Source: Asterias amurensis (Eukaryota > Echinodermata > Asteroidea > Forcipulatida > Asteriidae). Taken from it: 64,000 nt of DNA. Positions within the stretch are counted from its first letter, which is position 1, and every line of letters begins with the position of its first letter. Positions 22,697 through 32,211 of this stretch are shown piece by piece. The notes beneath the pieces are model-generated. The model was not told where the DNA came from and made no database searches. It saw only the letters and a list, made by a program, of their open reading frames with translations. The stretch covers positions 21,390,501 through 21,454,500 of the forward strand of contig NC_092650.1 in NCBI RefSeq assembly GCF_032118995.1, read 5' to 3'. A program made the position numbers and the translations under genes.

Positions 22697-24014
22697 TGTG
22701 ACGGACAGTGCCGGGTGTATGTTGTAAATTGTGTAGTTATGAGCATGCGCGAGCTTATGCACGATCTGCGCATGCGTTGGCTTGCGGAGCACGCTGGTAC
22801 TTCTGGGACCATGCGTGCATCGTCAGTCGGCAGCGAGCATTCAAGGAAGAAACAGGTACGTTCTTTTACTCTGATTATTACCCAAGTGTTATTTGTTGTG
22901 CAATCTGCGCTAGCGTGCGTGATTTATTGCAAGTTATATGCAGCGAATTCTAGGTCTCACTGATTAGCTGAAAGGCTTTGTGCTGTTGATCGTGAGAAAT
23001 TCTGGGTGAAAGGATTGACGGAAGCTGAGTGCTTGTCGATCTTTTTGGGGTAGCAGTCCGTCGCTGAGTTAGCCAACGTTAGTTTTGTGGTTGACTAGCA
23101 GGATTGTGGTTCAGGGTATCTGTGTGAATGTCTCAGGGGGTACACGTGAGTTGAAGCAGGGAAGACTGTGCTTTGTGCTAGTCCCCTTCTCCTCAAACGT
23201 GGCGGCTGCGGGACTCGTTTAGGTAATTGCTGGTGCTTTACCTAGGGTTGTCGATATAGCTGGGCTATATTGCGGTGTGGGTGATTGCTTTGTGCTTTAC
23301 CTGCGGTGTGGGTGACTGCTGTTTTGCGGTTTACCTGCGTTGCGGTTGACTGCTGTTTTGTGGTTTACCGGCGGCGTGGTTGACGGTTTTTGTGCTTTGT
23401 ACCGGAGGTGTGGTTGGCACTGCTGCAGCGCGTGCTTGTTAACGCGTGACGTTTTAACCTTTAGTTAGGAGGTTGACTAGGCGATTGCTGGTGCTGCTTA
23501 GGCGCGAGAATCACGGGTAATAGTTGAGTAGAACGTAGGTGTCTTTTGCAAGTAACTGGAACTTTATTATTTAATGCTCTGTAGCTCTGTATTGGTCATT
23601 GATTGTGGTGGATACTGAAGAGGTTGACAATTAAACCACATTTTCTCATAGTTATTGTTTACTGGAGAGGTTGACAATTAAACCACATTTTCTCATAGTT
23701 ATTGTTTACTGGAGAGGTTGACAATTAAACCACATTTACTCATTGTTTATTGTTTACTGAAGAGGTTGACAATTAAACCACATCTATTGCTGTTTGTTCT
23801 TCATAAATCTCTTGTGGAACTGTGTATTATTTTGGGAACTGTGTGTGTCTTGACAGAGAGGTTTGCCATCTTTTATAGTCGGGCGGTATATTTCCTCCCA
23901 AACGAACCTCGCCACTCAGCCTCAAGTCCGCTTAGTGACTTCAACTTGAGTCGGCAAGAGTCAGGGTCAAGTTGTATTTAAGCGCGGATCCGATAACGAC
24001 CCGTGCCCGCCACA
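22697..24014 (+). repeat. 5' LTR (1318 bp)
   Basis: Starts TGTGACGGACAGTGCC and ends GCCCGCCACA. It contains a short tandem of a unit with GAGGTTGACAATTAAACCAC (about 23615-23785). Small ORFs inside are not considered genes. Confidence 0.93.
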
Positions 24015-24016
24015 AA

Positions 24017-24034
24017 TGGTGTCAGAAGTGGGAT
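24017..24034 (+). promoter_or_regulatory. Primer-binding site of the LTR element
   Basis: TGGTGTCAGAAGTGGGAT lies two bases after the 5' LTR, the expected place and a sequence type common in Ty3/Gypsy elements. I have not matched it to a particular tRNA. Confidence 0.75.
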
Positions 24035-24122
24035 GATTATAATTGATTAAGTGAACTCTCTGTTAAACATTTAGCCTCCCTTGGTATAGGGAAGGGGCTA
24101 TTACACAAGTTACCAGTTTGGC

Positions 24123-24404
24123 ATGAGATTGTGGGTTGTTGTTGTGTTATTGGTGATTGTTATTTTTGTTGGTCTGGTTGCAACTTGTCAGTTTGCTAAG
24201 AGTCGTTTGGAGGTGAGGCGGTTAAGACGAATTGCAAGAGAGCAGAACTTAATACTGCTGCAAATTCGCAGTTTGGCTAGTCAGCAGGTGGGCGGTGCCA
24301 GGGTTTCGCAAAGTTTGACACCACAGAGGGATACAGCACAGACTGCGGTGCTAGATGTGAATTTGTCACCTAGTGCTCCGTGGCCGAGTGTGGCAACTTT
24401 GTAG
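24123..24404 (+). CDS. Small membrane-protein ORF in the leader of the LTR element
   Basis: A 93-residue ORF starting MRLWVVVVLLVIVIFVGLVA, a strong single membrane segment, followed by a basic stretch (RLEVRRLRR) and a Ser/Thr-rich tail. It lies between the primer-binding site and gag. I do not know a named family for it. A similar arrangement (membrane segment, then basic residues) is seen in the next small ORF, so both may be real products. Confidence 0.5.
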   Translation: MRLWVVVVLLVIVIFVGLVATCQFAKSRLEVRRLRRIAREQNLILLQIRSLASQQVGGARVSQSLTPQRDTAQTAVLDVNLSPSAPWPSVATL

Positions 24405-24583
24405 GTGCTAGAAAACTTTAGCGAATTTGGTCAGGTGTCTTGTGTCTTATATTGGTTGTTGTGGTACTGTCGTTGAGTTTTCGTCAGGTTTCGGACCACA
24501 TAGGAGTGCATACTTGGCCACTTTGCTTGAAGTGACAGGGTCACCGAACAGAATTGGTCAAGTGTAGCAACCGTGTGAGGTAC

Positions 24584-24760
24584 ATGTCCCTTTTGCAATT
24601 TTGGTTGGCCATTGGACTTTTGGTGTTTCTGGTTGTTTTGATGTGTATTTTATCTGTCGGGTTTTATCGTGCGTGGAGTCAAATCCAGCAGCGGATAAGG
24701 GGTGTTCGTTGGTTGTCATCCACACGAGGTACTGTGGAATTTCGGGAGACAACAGTATGA
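24584..24760 (+). CDS. Second small membrane-protein ORF, overlapping the gag start
   Basis: A 58-residue ORF from the ATG at 24584: LLQFWLAIGLLVFLVVLMCI forms a membrane segment, then a basic tail (RAWSQIQQRIRGVRW). Its TGA stop overlaps the gag ATG as ATGA (24757-24760), an arrangement that allows termination-reinitiation. Function unknown. Confidence 0.5.
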   Translation: MSLLQFWLAIGLLVFLVVLMCILSVGFYRAWSQIQQRIRGVRWLSSTRGTVEFRETTV

Positions 24761-26265
24761 GTGTAGGGTCAAGGGTTTCAATGGATCCTACGGGTGCAGA
24801 GTCTGAGTTACAGAGACTCCGCATGGAAAACCAGGTTCTGCAGCTAGAGAAGGAATTTGCTGAAAAGAAGTTGGAGATTCTTAGGAATGGAGAGTCTCGA
24901 GGAATCATGCCCCCTGGAGGAAGGCGTGTGAGACAAAGGGTGCTAGATTCTGAGGTAGAATTATTGGAGACAAAAGAGACATCAGGGTATAACTCTAATC
25001 CACCGGTTGATTTTTGGAGTGCGGACTCGAAGGAACCAGAAATGGATCCCAAGTCGAGGAGGGTTGGTTTTGTGGGGAGTACACCTCTGCGGGATGGAAG
25101 TGCGGCGCAATTTTCCCAAACTGAGTTGACCCCCATTACAAATGAGCCCCCAATACACACTCCTGTGGATGAATTGGTTTTGGATTTTTGGGAGACGGCC
25201 CCAAAGAAATCACACCATGATTTGCTAAGTTGTGCTACCCACCCAGTGGGCGTAGCACAAAGCGGCAGTCCTGTTGTGAAGGACCAGACTTCAGTAAGGC
25301 CTCAGCCACTGAAAAGTGAAGTCCGGGCTAGTAGTGACTTGGGGCAGAAGGACCGTTTGGAGCGACTACAAAATAGTCGCCCGAACATAGTCCCTGATCG
25401 GTATAGTGGCAAAGTTGTCTGGAAGGAGTATTTCCGACATTTTGAATCATGTCGTGAAGTGAATGGTTGGACTGATGAGCAAGCTGCAAAGTATTTGACC
25501 GCAGGCTTGCAGGGGAACGCTCTCCGAATGTTGGGCGAAACCGGACAAAAGTACACTTATAGTGCACTTGTCAAATTATTGGAGAGACGTTTTGGGTCAA
25601 GTAGGCTTAGTGAGAATTATCTAGTTGAATTGAGACATAGGCGGCAAGGTTCGAAAGAGTCGCTGCAGGAACTGGGTCAGGCGATCTATGAGTTGACGGC
25701 ACGGGCATACCCTGAAATTCAGGAAGATGCACGTGACCGGTTGGCTAGAAATCACTTTGTGGATGCAGTGGATAGTCATTCAATACGGGAGGGCATAAAT
25801 AGGGCCCGTCCGAATAACTTGGATGAAGCCATCCAAGCGGCTTTGGAGACGGAAAATTTTGAGAGTGTTGAACTGCAACGGTTGATGGACAGAAAGCCTG
25901 CTAAATTAGCAAGAGTTTTGGACTCTAGTGTAGAGATGAGGCTGGGTTCAGTAGAGGCCCATCTAAGTACGCAGGCTCAGAGTCTGCAGACTTTGGCAGA
26001 GTTTTGTAAGAACTTGTCAGGTAAAAAGGTCTTTGAATCGGTTCAACAAAGAGACGTGTTAACAGACAAAGAGCACCAGTCTCCATCAGGTTCAACTGGT
26101 AGCTGGAAGTGCTATAATTGTGGGTTGGAGGGGCATTTCGCACGAGAGTGCAAGAAACCCCGGAAGAAGAGGAACCAGATGTCGGGAAACGCCGACCAGC
26201 CTCCTGCGGGACCCCCAGTCAGGCTGAATGTCCAAGAGGGTCCAAACGCCAACATGACGACGTAG
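24757..26265 (+). CDS. gag: gag of the LTR element
   Basis: 502 residues from the ATG at 24757. An N-terminal coiled-coil-like stretch (ESELQRLRMENQVLQLEKEF) is followed by a retrotransposon gag core (about 25390-25870, with YLTAGLQGNALRML and LVKLLERRFG) and a C-terminal CCHC zinc knuckle (CYNCGLEGHFARECKKP, near 26110-26160). It would form the particle shell and bind the element RNA. The next frame overlaps it by about 150 bases in another phase, as is common between gag and pol in this family. Confidence 0.9.
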   Translation: MSVGSRVSMDPTGAESELQRLRMENQVLQLEKEFAEKKLEILRNGESRGIMPPGGRRVRQRVLDSEVELLETKETSGYNSNPPVDFWSADSKEPEMDPKSRRVGFVGSTPLRDGSAAQFSQTELTPITNEPPIHTPVDELVLDFWETAPKKSHHDLLSCATHPVGVAQSGSPVVKDQTSVRPQPLKSEVRASSDLGQKDRLERLQNSRPNIVPDRYSGKVVWKEYFRHFESCREVNGWTDEQAAKYLTAGLQGNALRMLGETGQKYTYSALVKLLERRFGSSRLSENYLVELRHRRQGSKESLQELGQAIYELTARAYPEIQEDARDRLARNHFVDAVDSHSIREGINRARPNNLDEAIQAALETENFESVELQRLMDRKPAKLARVLDSSVEMRLGSVEAHLSTQAQSLQTLAEFCKNLSGKKVFESVQQRDVLTDKEHQSPSGSTGSWKCYNCGLEGHFARECKKPRKKRNQMSGNADQPPAGPPVRLNVQEGPNANMTT

Positions 26266-28511
26266 ATGAGAAGAAGTTTAAGTTTGAGGGTGGGCTGAAA
26301 GAAGTTACTCTGCCAAAACCAAGTGTTGGCCCTCGTATGGGCATGTTTGTGGAGGGGTTAGTAAGGGCTACCAAGTGTCGGTTTTTAATCGATACGGGGT
26401 CCACTGACACTTTGATAAGTAGTTCGATCTATTATGAAATACCGAAAGGGCAAAGGCCGTTGTTGGAGACAAATGGTGTGGTTGTTAGACGGGTTGATGG
26501 TAGTCCTATTCCCACACTGGGGAGGGCATCTGTGGAAGTGCAAGTTGGGCGTACAACGCACATGGTAAAGGCAATTTTCACGGAAATGAAATACCCAGGC
26601 ATCTTGGGGATGGATTTTCTATTGCCTACTGGTGGGACACTTGATTTCCAGGCGAAGGAATTGAGGCTTTATGGTGAGCGAATAAAGTGCATTGGTCGGA
26701 CTGGTGAGGCTTTCATAGGGCGTGTGGTAGTTTCGAGAACCACAGTGATTCCTCCTGGCCATGAAGCTGTCGTCATGGGTATTGTGGCTGGAAGGAATGC
26801 TGCCTCGGCAGGTGCAGCCATGGTCGAGCCTTTTGAAGGTGGTGAAGAGTTGATGGTAAGGGGTCTTGAGGCCAGACCTATGATTTCGAGGGATGCTTTG
26901 CGAGAGGCACAGCTGGTAGATGAGACTATGAGTTGGGTCCTTAAGTCCAAAGAGGATGGTGGTGGTCGTCCAGAGTGGAAGGCACTGTCCCACTCCTCTG
27001 TGGCCTCCAAGACGTATTGGTCCCAATGGGATCAACTAGAAGTCAAGGAGGGGGTTCTCTACAAGCGTTGGGAGTCGGATGATGGGAAGTTGGTAAGATG
27101 GCTCCTGGTTTTGCCACAGAAGTTCAGAAAGGGTATCCTCAATGAGTTGCATGGTGGGCAATTGAGTGGACACCTAGGTGTTAACAAGACTCTTGCCAAG
27201 GTGAAGTACAGGTACTTTTGGCCAGGAATGTCTGCGGATGTTCGGTCATGTTTGAGGGTTTGTGACCTCTGTGCTAGGAGGAAGTCTGCTGCCAAGAAAA
27301 GGGTTGCCCCTTTACAGCAGTATCGGGTTGGCATTCCGATGGAACGGGTAGCAATAGACTTGCTCGGGCCACTGCCCAGGACGGACAGTGGCAACCTTTG
27401 GATTATGGTGGTGGGGGACTATTGCACCAAGTGGATGGAGGCATATCCGCTTCCTGACTCCACTGCGAGCACTGTTGCTCTGAAACTGGTGAACGAGTTC
27501 GTTTGTAGGTTTGGAGTTCCCCAAGAGCTCCACTCTGATCAGGGCCGCAATTTTGAGTCCGAGGTGTTTAGCGAGATGTGTCGACTCCTTGGAATCACGA
27601 AGACCCGAACGACTGCCTACAATCCAAAATCAGATGGCATGGTCGAAAGGTTTAATAAGACGTTGGTTAACATGGTGTCAGTCATGATTGATCCGAAGAA
27701 GAGGCAGAAGGACTGGGATGTGTTTCTTCCCTATGCCACCTTTGCGTATCGATGTACTCCTCAGGAATCGACTGGAGAGTCGCCCCACATGATGATGTTG
27801 GGAAGGGAGGTCTGTCTTCCAGTAGATTTGGTAACGGGATGTCATGATGAAACTCAGGAGGACATCAACACCGACTTTGCGGAGAGGTTGAGGAACAACA
27901 TGCAATTGGCACATAGGAGGGCAGAGGTGTGTCTCGGCAGGAGTGCCAAGAGACAGAAGAGGAATTTTGACAGACGGGCGTCAGAGCATGGTCTGAAGGA
28001 GGGACAATTCGTCTGGTTGTTCAATCCAGCCAAGAAAAAGCAATTGTCTCCAAAACTGCAACTGCGGTGGGAAGGACCTTGGCTCGTGGTTAAGAGATTG
28101 TCTGATGTGGTGGTACGCATCCAGTTGAGAAAGGGAGGCAAACTTAAGGTTGTTCATGTGGATAGGCTGAAGCCGTATGTTGGAGAGGATATTGAACCTT
28201 GGGACAGTCCATCTACTGAGGTGGTGACAGAGAGCCCCCTTGGTGGAGAGGTGACTGGTGGAGAGGTGACTGCCCCTCGTAGGGAGGCGACAGGAAGCCC
28301 CCTCGTTGAAGAGGCTACACCCCCGCAGGAAGAAGTTCAAGAGATAGAGAGCTTCGCAGAGGAGGTTGTCCAAGACACTGTTGAGTTGGTCCCTGCCTGC
28401 GGTGCAGAAGGATCGGGTGAGGGCACAGGTAATCCGCCAGTAGTTGGGGAGCAGACGCTGCCTAGGCGTAACCCGACGCGGACACGTAGGTTGCCCCTGA
28501 AGTACCGTTAG
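26118..28511 (+). CDS. pol: Protease-integrase frame (pol) of the LTR element
   Basis: A long frame overlapping the end of gag. Parts seen: an aspartic protease (FLIDTGSTDTLISS, about 26385), an integrase zinc-binding module (HLGVNKTLAKVKYRYFWPGM with CDLCARR, about 27170-27290), the catalytic core (DLLGPLPRTD, HSDQGRNFESEVF, NPKSDGMVERFNKTL) and a chromodomain-free C-terminal part with the usual GP(W)LVVKR motif. The frame is otherwise open, but as a pol region it is not complete, so this copy is probably non-autonomous. Confidence 0.88.
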   Translation: MWVGGAFRTRVQETPEEEEPDVGKRRPASCGTPSQAECPRGSKRQHDDVDEKKFKFEGGLKEVTLPKPSVGPRMGMFVEGLVRATKCRFLIDTGSTDTLISSSIYYEIPKGQRPLLETNGVVVRRVDGSPIPTLGRASVEVQVGRTTHMVKAIFTEMKYPGILGMDFLLPTGGTLDFQAKELRLYGERIKCIGRTGEAFIGRVVVSRTTVIPPGHEAVVMGIVAGRNAASAGAAMVEPFEGGEELMVRGLEARPMISRDALREAQLVDETMSWVLKSKEDGGGRPEWKALSHSSVASKTYWSQWDQLEVKEGVLYKRWESDDGKLVRWLLVLPQKFRKGILNELHGGQLSGHLGVNKTLAKVKYRYFWPGMSADVRSCLRVCDLCARRKSAAKKRVAPLQQYRVGIPMERVAIDLLGPLPRTDSGNLWIMVVGDYCTKWMEAYPLPDSTASTVALKLVNEFVCRFGVPQELHSDQGRNFESEVFSEMCRLLGITKTRTTAYNPKSDGMVERFNKTLVNMVSVMIDPKKRQKDWDVFLPYATFAYRCTPQESTGESPHMMMLGREVCLPVDLVTGCHDETQEDINTDFAERLRNNMQLAHRRAEVCLGRSAKRQKRNFDRRASEHGLKEGQFVWLFNPAKKKQLSPKLQLRWEGPWLVVKRLSDVVVRIQLRKGGKLKVVHVDRLKPYVGEDIEPWDSPSTEVVTESPLGGEVTGGEVTAPRREATGSPLVEEATPPQEEVQEIESFAEEVVQDTVELVPACGAEGSGEGTGNPPVVGEQTLPRRNPTRTRRLPLKYR

Positions 28512-28784
28512 AACTTATCAGTTGTAAATAGTTGGGTGTTTTGGGTAGGAATGGATAAAGATTCCACCAGAACTGGTTGCCCTGTTGTTGTGTATGATAA
28601 TGTATATAAAAGTTATTCGGGGACGGGTAAGAACCCCCCCTGAAGATGTCAAATGAAAGGGACGGGGTGGGGTCAGTCCCTCCACTTTTGCTGAGACGAT
28701 GTTGGCAGTGTAACGGTTGTAAATAACCAAGTTTCTTTTGTGTTTTCTGTTGTCTGTTACAGAAATATCAAGCGAGTTACGGTC

Positions 28785-29498
28785 ATGTCCGGCAGAGGAA
28801 AAGTCTTGAAGTCAGGGAGAGCGAGAAGGTATCGCTGCAGGCAGTGTCAAAATGCGTACCCTCACCGGCAAGGCCTTTGGAGACACATAAAGGAGATGCA
28901 TGGCCCCCTAATGTTCAGGTATTGCCGTAGATGTTCCTACAAGGCATGTCGCAAGGAAACCCTCCGACGCCACTATGCGTCCCGCCACCCAGAATTCGAA
29001 GATGAGGCTATGGTGATCAGGGAGGAGCTAGAGAGACACGAGGACACGCCCTCCACTGCAAGGCTGGTGGCGGCAGGCTGGCTCCCAGAAACCGTGTCTA
29101 CGCCTCCGGTGGAAGCGGAGAGCCGGAAGACTGAAGAAGTCGTCATCTCGTTGTCGCCAACCCCCATTTCTCCATTGCAGCGACCAGTCTCTCCAGACAC
29201 CCTCGCCGCCCCCAGACCTCCCGGCAGCTATGGACGGGGAAAGCCACGGGGGATGCTTTCTCTGTTGGACCCGGCGCCGGTAGTGACCAGTTCTGACAGC
29301 TCATCGATGCCGTCCCTGCAGTTAGTGCGACCACCCCCAGTCCAACAAAACAGCCAGGGGACGCAGACTGAACCAGCAGGCCGCAGAGTCCTCGCCGTGG
29401 TGCGCGAGCAAACCATCAGAGTATTCCTACACGAGGGAGTGGAGCTCCGACGGGAGCAGTTTTCGAGATCCTATCGGGAGTTGGTCAACATTCCCTAG
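28785..29498 (+). CDS. Accessory ORF after pol: two C2H2 zinc fingers
   Basis: 238 residues from the ATG at 28785. It begins MSGRGKVLKSGRARRYRCRQ; two C2H2 fingers follow (CRQC...HIKEMH and CRRC...HYASRH, each with 12 residues between the Cys and His pairs), then a Ser/Pro-rich linker and a C-terminal basic/hydrophobic segment. A pyrimidine-rich stretch ending TGTTACAG at 28762 resembles a splice acceptor, so expression from a spliced RNA, as for env-position genes in this family, is plausible. Between pol and the 3' LTR it belongs to the element, not the host. Function unknown; DNA or RNA binding is likely. Confidence 0.75.
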   Translation: MSGRGKVLKSGRARRYRCRQCQNAYPHRQGLWRHIKEMHGPLMFRYCRRCSYKACRKETLRRHYASRHPEFEDEAMVIREELERHEDTPSTARLVAAGWLPETVSTPPVEAESRKTEEVVISLSPTPISPLQRPVSPDTLAAPRPPGSYGRGKPRGMLSLLDPAPVVTSSDSSSMPSLQLVRPPPVQQNSQGTQTEPAGRRVLAVVREQTIRVFLHEGVELRREQFSRSYRELVNIP

Positions 29499-30236
29499 AG
29501 AGGACAGGGACATGAGCCGGTAACAAGAACTTTCATGGTTTTAACTTTGGCTGGCTAAGGCTGATTGTTGTGATTTTTCAAAAATTTATGTTTGATTTAT
29601 ATATAGATGATTTTCTTTTAGATGACAGTACTGTGATTTGCCAATTAGAGGAAAAAAAAAAAAAAAGGTGCCAGGTAATTATCTTGCCACAAGTTGATTG
29701 TTTTTATATTGCTAAATTGTACTCTTTCTAATGTATAAATTAAGAGCCTTTAATCATTGTATAAGAAATTACGGGTAATATTGAATCAGTGTGTGTATAA
29801 TGTGTAATTCTAGAAGAAACCTTGATTTTGTACTGAAATTTTTATATGCCAAAGTATTCTCAGCCAGAGATCATGTATTTTTGTATTTTTCTAAGCCAAA
29901 GAAGTGTTTTATATTTTCTACTTATTTAAGTAAACCACAGTAGGTCTGTGCATATTTATCGAGGCTGGAGAGAAGGAAGGGTCCCTCTCCAAGTCAACCT
30001 CATGAAGTGTGAGGTTGACTAGGACTTCCTATGTGGAAGTGTTAACAGGGTTTGTGAATATTTAATTAGATGTGGAGAGAGGGAAAAATCTCTTTCCAAG
30101 TCAACCTCATTGTAGTTACCGTGTGGTTGACTTTAGTGTTTAGTGTTTTAAGGTAATGTAAGTAGATGCACTGTCCTTTTATTTTTGTATTGTGAAGCTG
30201 TTTGGACTGGGGCAGTCCAAGCTTCGCTCGGGCCTG

Positions 30237-31615
30237 TGTGACGGACAGTGCCGGGTGTATGTTGTAAATTGTGTAGTTATGAGCATGCGCGAGCTTATGC
30301 ACGATCTGCGCATGCGTTGGCTTGCGGAGCACGCTGGTACTTCTGGGACCATGCGTGCATCGTCAGTCGGCAGCGAGCATTCAAGGAAGAAACAGGTACG
30401 TTCTTTTACTCTGATTATTACCCAAGTGTTATTTGTTGTGCAATCTGCGCTAGCGTGCGTGATTTATTGCAAGTTATATGCAGCGAATTCTAGGTCTCAC
30501 TGATTAGCTGAAAGGCTTTGTGCTGTTGATCGTGAGAAATTCTGGGTGAAAGGATTGACGGAAGCTGAGTGCTTGTCGATCTTTTTGGGGTAGCAGTCCG
30601 TCGCTGAGTTAGCCAACGTTAGTTTTGTGGTTGACTAGCAGGATTGTGGTTCAGGGTATCTGTGTGAATGTCTCAGGGGGTACACGTGAGTTGAAGCAGG
30701 GAAGACTGTGCTTTGTGCTAGTCCCCTTCTCCTCAAACGTGGCGGCTGCGGGACTCGTTTAGGTAATTGCTGGTGCTTTACCTAGGGTTGTCGATATAGC
30801 TGGGCTATATTGCGGTGTGGGTGATTGCTTTGTGCTTTACCTGCGGTGTGGGTGACTGCTGTTTTGCGGTTTACCTGCGTTGCGGTTGACTGCTGTTTTG
30901 TGGTTTACCGGCGGCGTGGTTGACGGTTTTTGTGCTTTGTACCGGAGGTGTGGTTGGCACTGCTGCAGCGCGTGCTTGTTAACGCGTGACGTTTTAACCT
31001 TTAGTTAGGAGGTTGACTAGGCGATTGCTGGTGCTGCTTAGGCGCGAGAATCACGGGTAATAGTTGAGTAGAACGTAGGTGTCTTTTGCAAGTAACTGGA
31101 ACTTTATTATTTAATGCTCTGTAGCTCTGTATTGGTCATTGATTGTGGTGGATACTGCAGAGGTTGACACTCAAACCACATTGACTGATGCTTGTTTCTC
31201 ATTATTTATTGGATACTGAAGAGGTTGACAATTAAACCACATTTTCTCATAGTTATTGTTTACTGGAGAGGTTGACAATTAAACCACATTTTCTCATAGT
31301 TATTGTTTACTGGAGAGGTTGACAATTAAACCACATTTACTCATTGTTTATTGTTTACTGAAGAGGTTGACAATTAAACCACATCTATTGCTGTTTGTTC
31401 TTCATAAATCTCTTGTGGAACTGTGTATTATTTTGGGAACTGTGTGTGTCTTGACAGAGAGGTTTGCCATCTTTTATAGTCGGGCGGTATATTTCCTCCC
31501 AAACGAACCTCGCCACTCAGCCTCAAGTCCGCTTAGTGACTTCAACTTGAGTCGGCAAGAGTCAGGGTCAAGTTGTATTTAAGCGCGGATCCGATAACGA
31601 CCCGTGCCCGCCACA
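30237..31615 (+). repeat. 3' LTR (1379 bp)
   Basis: Same sequence as the 5' LTR by eye, except for one additional unit of the internal GAGGTTGACA...AAACCACAT tandem (about 31160-31220), which accounts for the 61-bp length difference. It ends CCGCCACA, followed by ATAT. Confidence 0.93.
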
Positions 31616-32211
31616 ATATAAATTAAAATAACTGAAATAACTAGATCAGTCGCGCGTACATACACGGGTTCTGGCATGGGTCCGCCATTGGCCTATCTCC
31701 CCTGTTCACTTTCTGTGCGTTGCCGTGGTCACGTGGCTTGTTGCCGTCGGCACGTGACATTTAGCGCGTCCAAAGCCTATCTCCTGTGTGCATTTTCTGC
31801 GCGTCGGCTTTCGAACGTGAAATCGTTACCGCATCCATGGCGAACCAAAATAAATTCTACACAGGCAATGGCGCGTGTGTATTGTCGATTCGGACTATCG
31901 AACCTTATTGTCGATTCGGAATAATGAACCTTATTGTCGATTCGGACTATCGAACCTTATTGTCAATTCGGACTATCGAACCTTATCGTCGATTCGGACT
32001 GTCGAACCGTATTGTCAATTCGGACTGTCGAACCTTCGGAATATTTAACCTTATCCTATTTTCGGACTAAAAGGCCATTCGGACTATCGAACCTTCGGAC
32101 TGTCGGACCTTCGAACTATTGAACCTTCGGACTAACGAACCTTCGGACTAACGGACCTTCGAACTATTGAACCTTCGGACCATCGAACCTTCGGACTATC
32201 GAGCGGTAACC

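Larger units (their letters stand above)
22697..31615 (+). mobile_element. Ty3/Gypsy-type LTR retrotransposon, young, incomplete
   Basis: Two LTRs bounded by TG...CA (22697-24014 and 30237-31615), a 4-bp ATAT duplication at the edges, a primer-binding site, gag with a CCHC knuckle, aspartic protease, integrase with zinc-binding and DDE parts, and accessory ORFs. LTR-gag-PR-integrase order and integrase type place it in Ty3/Gypsy. The copy is not whole: I do not recognise every pol domain a self-sufficient element needs, so I count about one large break. The LTRs look almost identical apart from one extra tandem unit, which means a recent insertion. It sits inside a foldback element. Confidence 0.92.
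22210..32211. mobile_element. Foldback-type DNA element with repeat-built inverted ends
   Basis: The ends are GGTCCGCCCGATAGTCCGAA on the left and, inverted, GGTTACCGCTCGATAGTCCG on the right. Each inverted arm (22210-22646 and about 31885-32211) consists of many variants of GGTTCGATAGTCCGAA, in places as a regular 26-bp tandem. GTTTTATCGG before and GTTTTATCAG after look like a 9-10-bp target duplication. Without the LTR element inside, it would be only about 1.1 kb with no transposase, so it is non-autonomous. Long repeat-built ends recall Drosophila FB elements and some Mutator relatives. Confidence 0.75.

Noticed and set aside
22439-22792. Minus-strand ORF rich in LSIRTIEP repeats
   Set aside because: It is a translation of the foldback element's tandem motif and the edge of the LTR.
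28785-29498. Host zinc-finger gene
   Set aside because: It lies between pol and the 3' LTR of one element on the same strand, so it belongs to that element.
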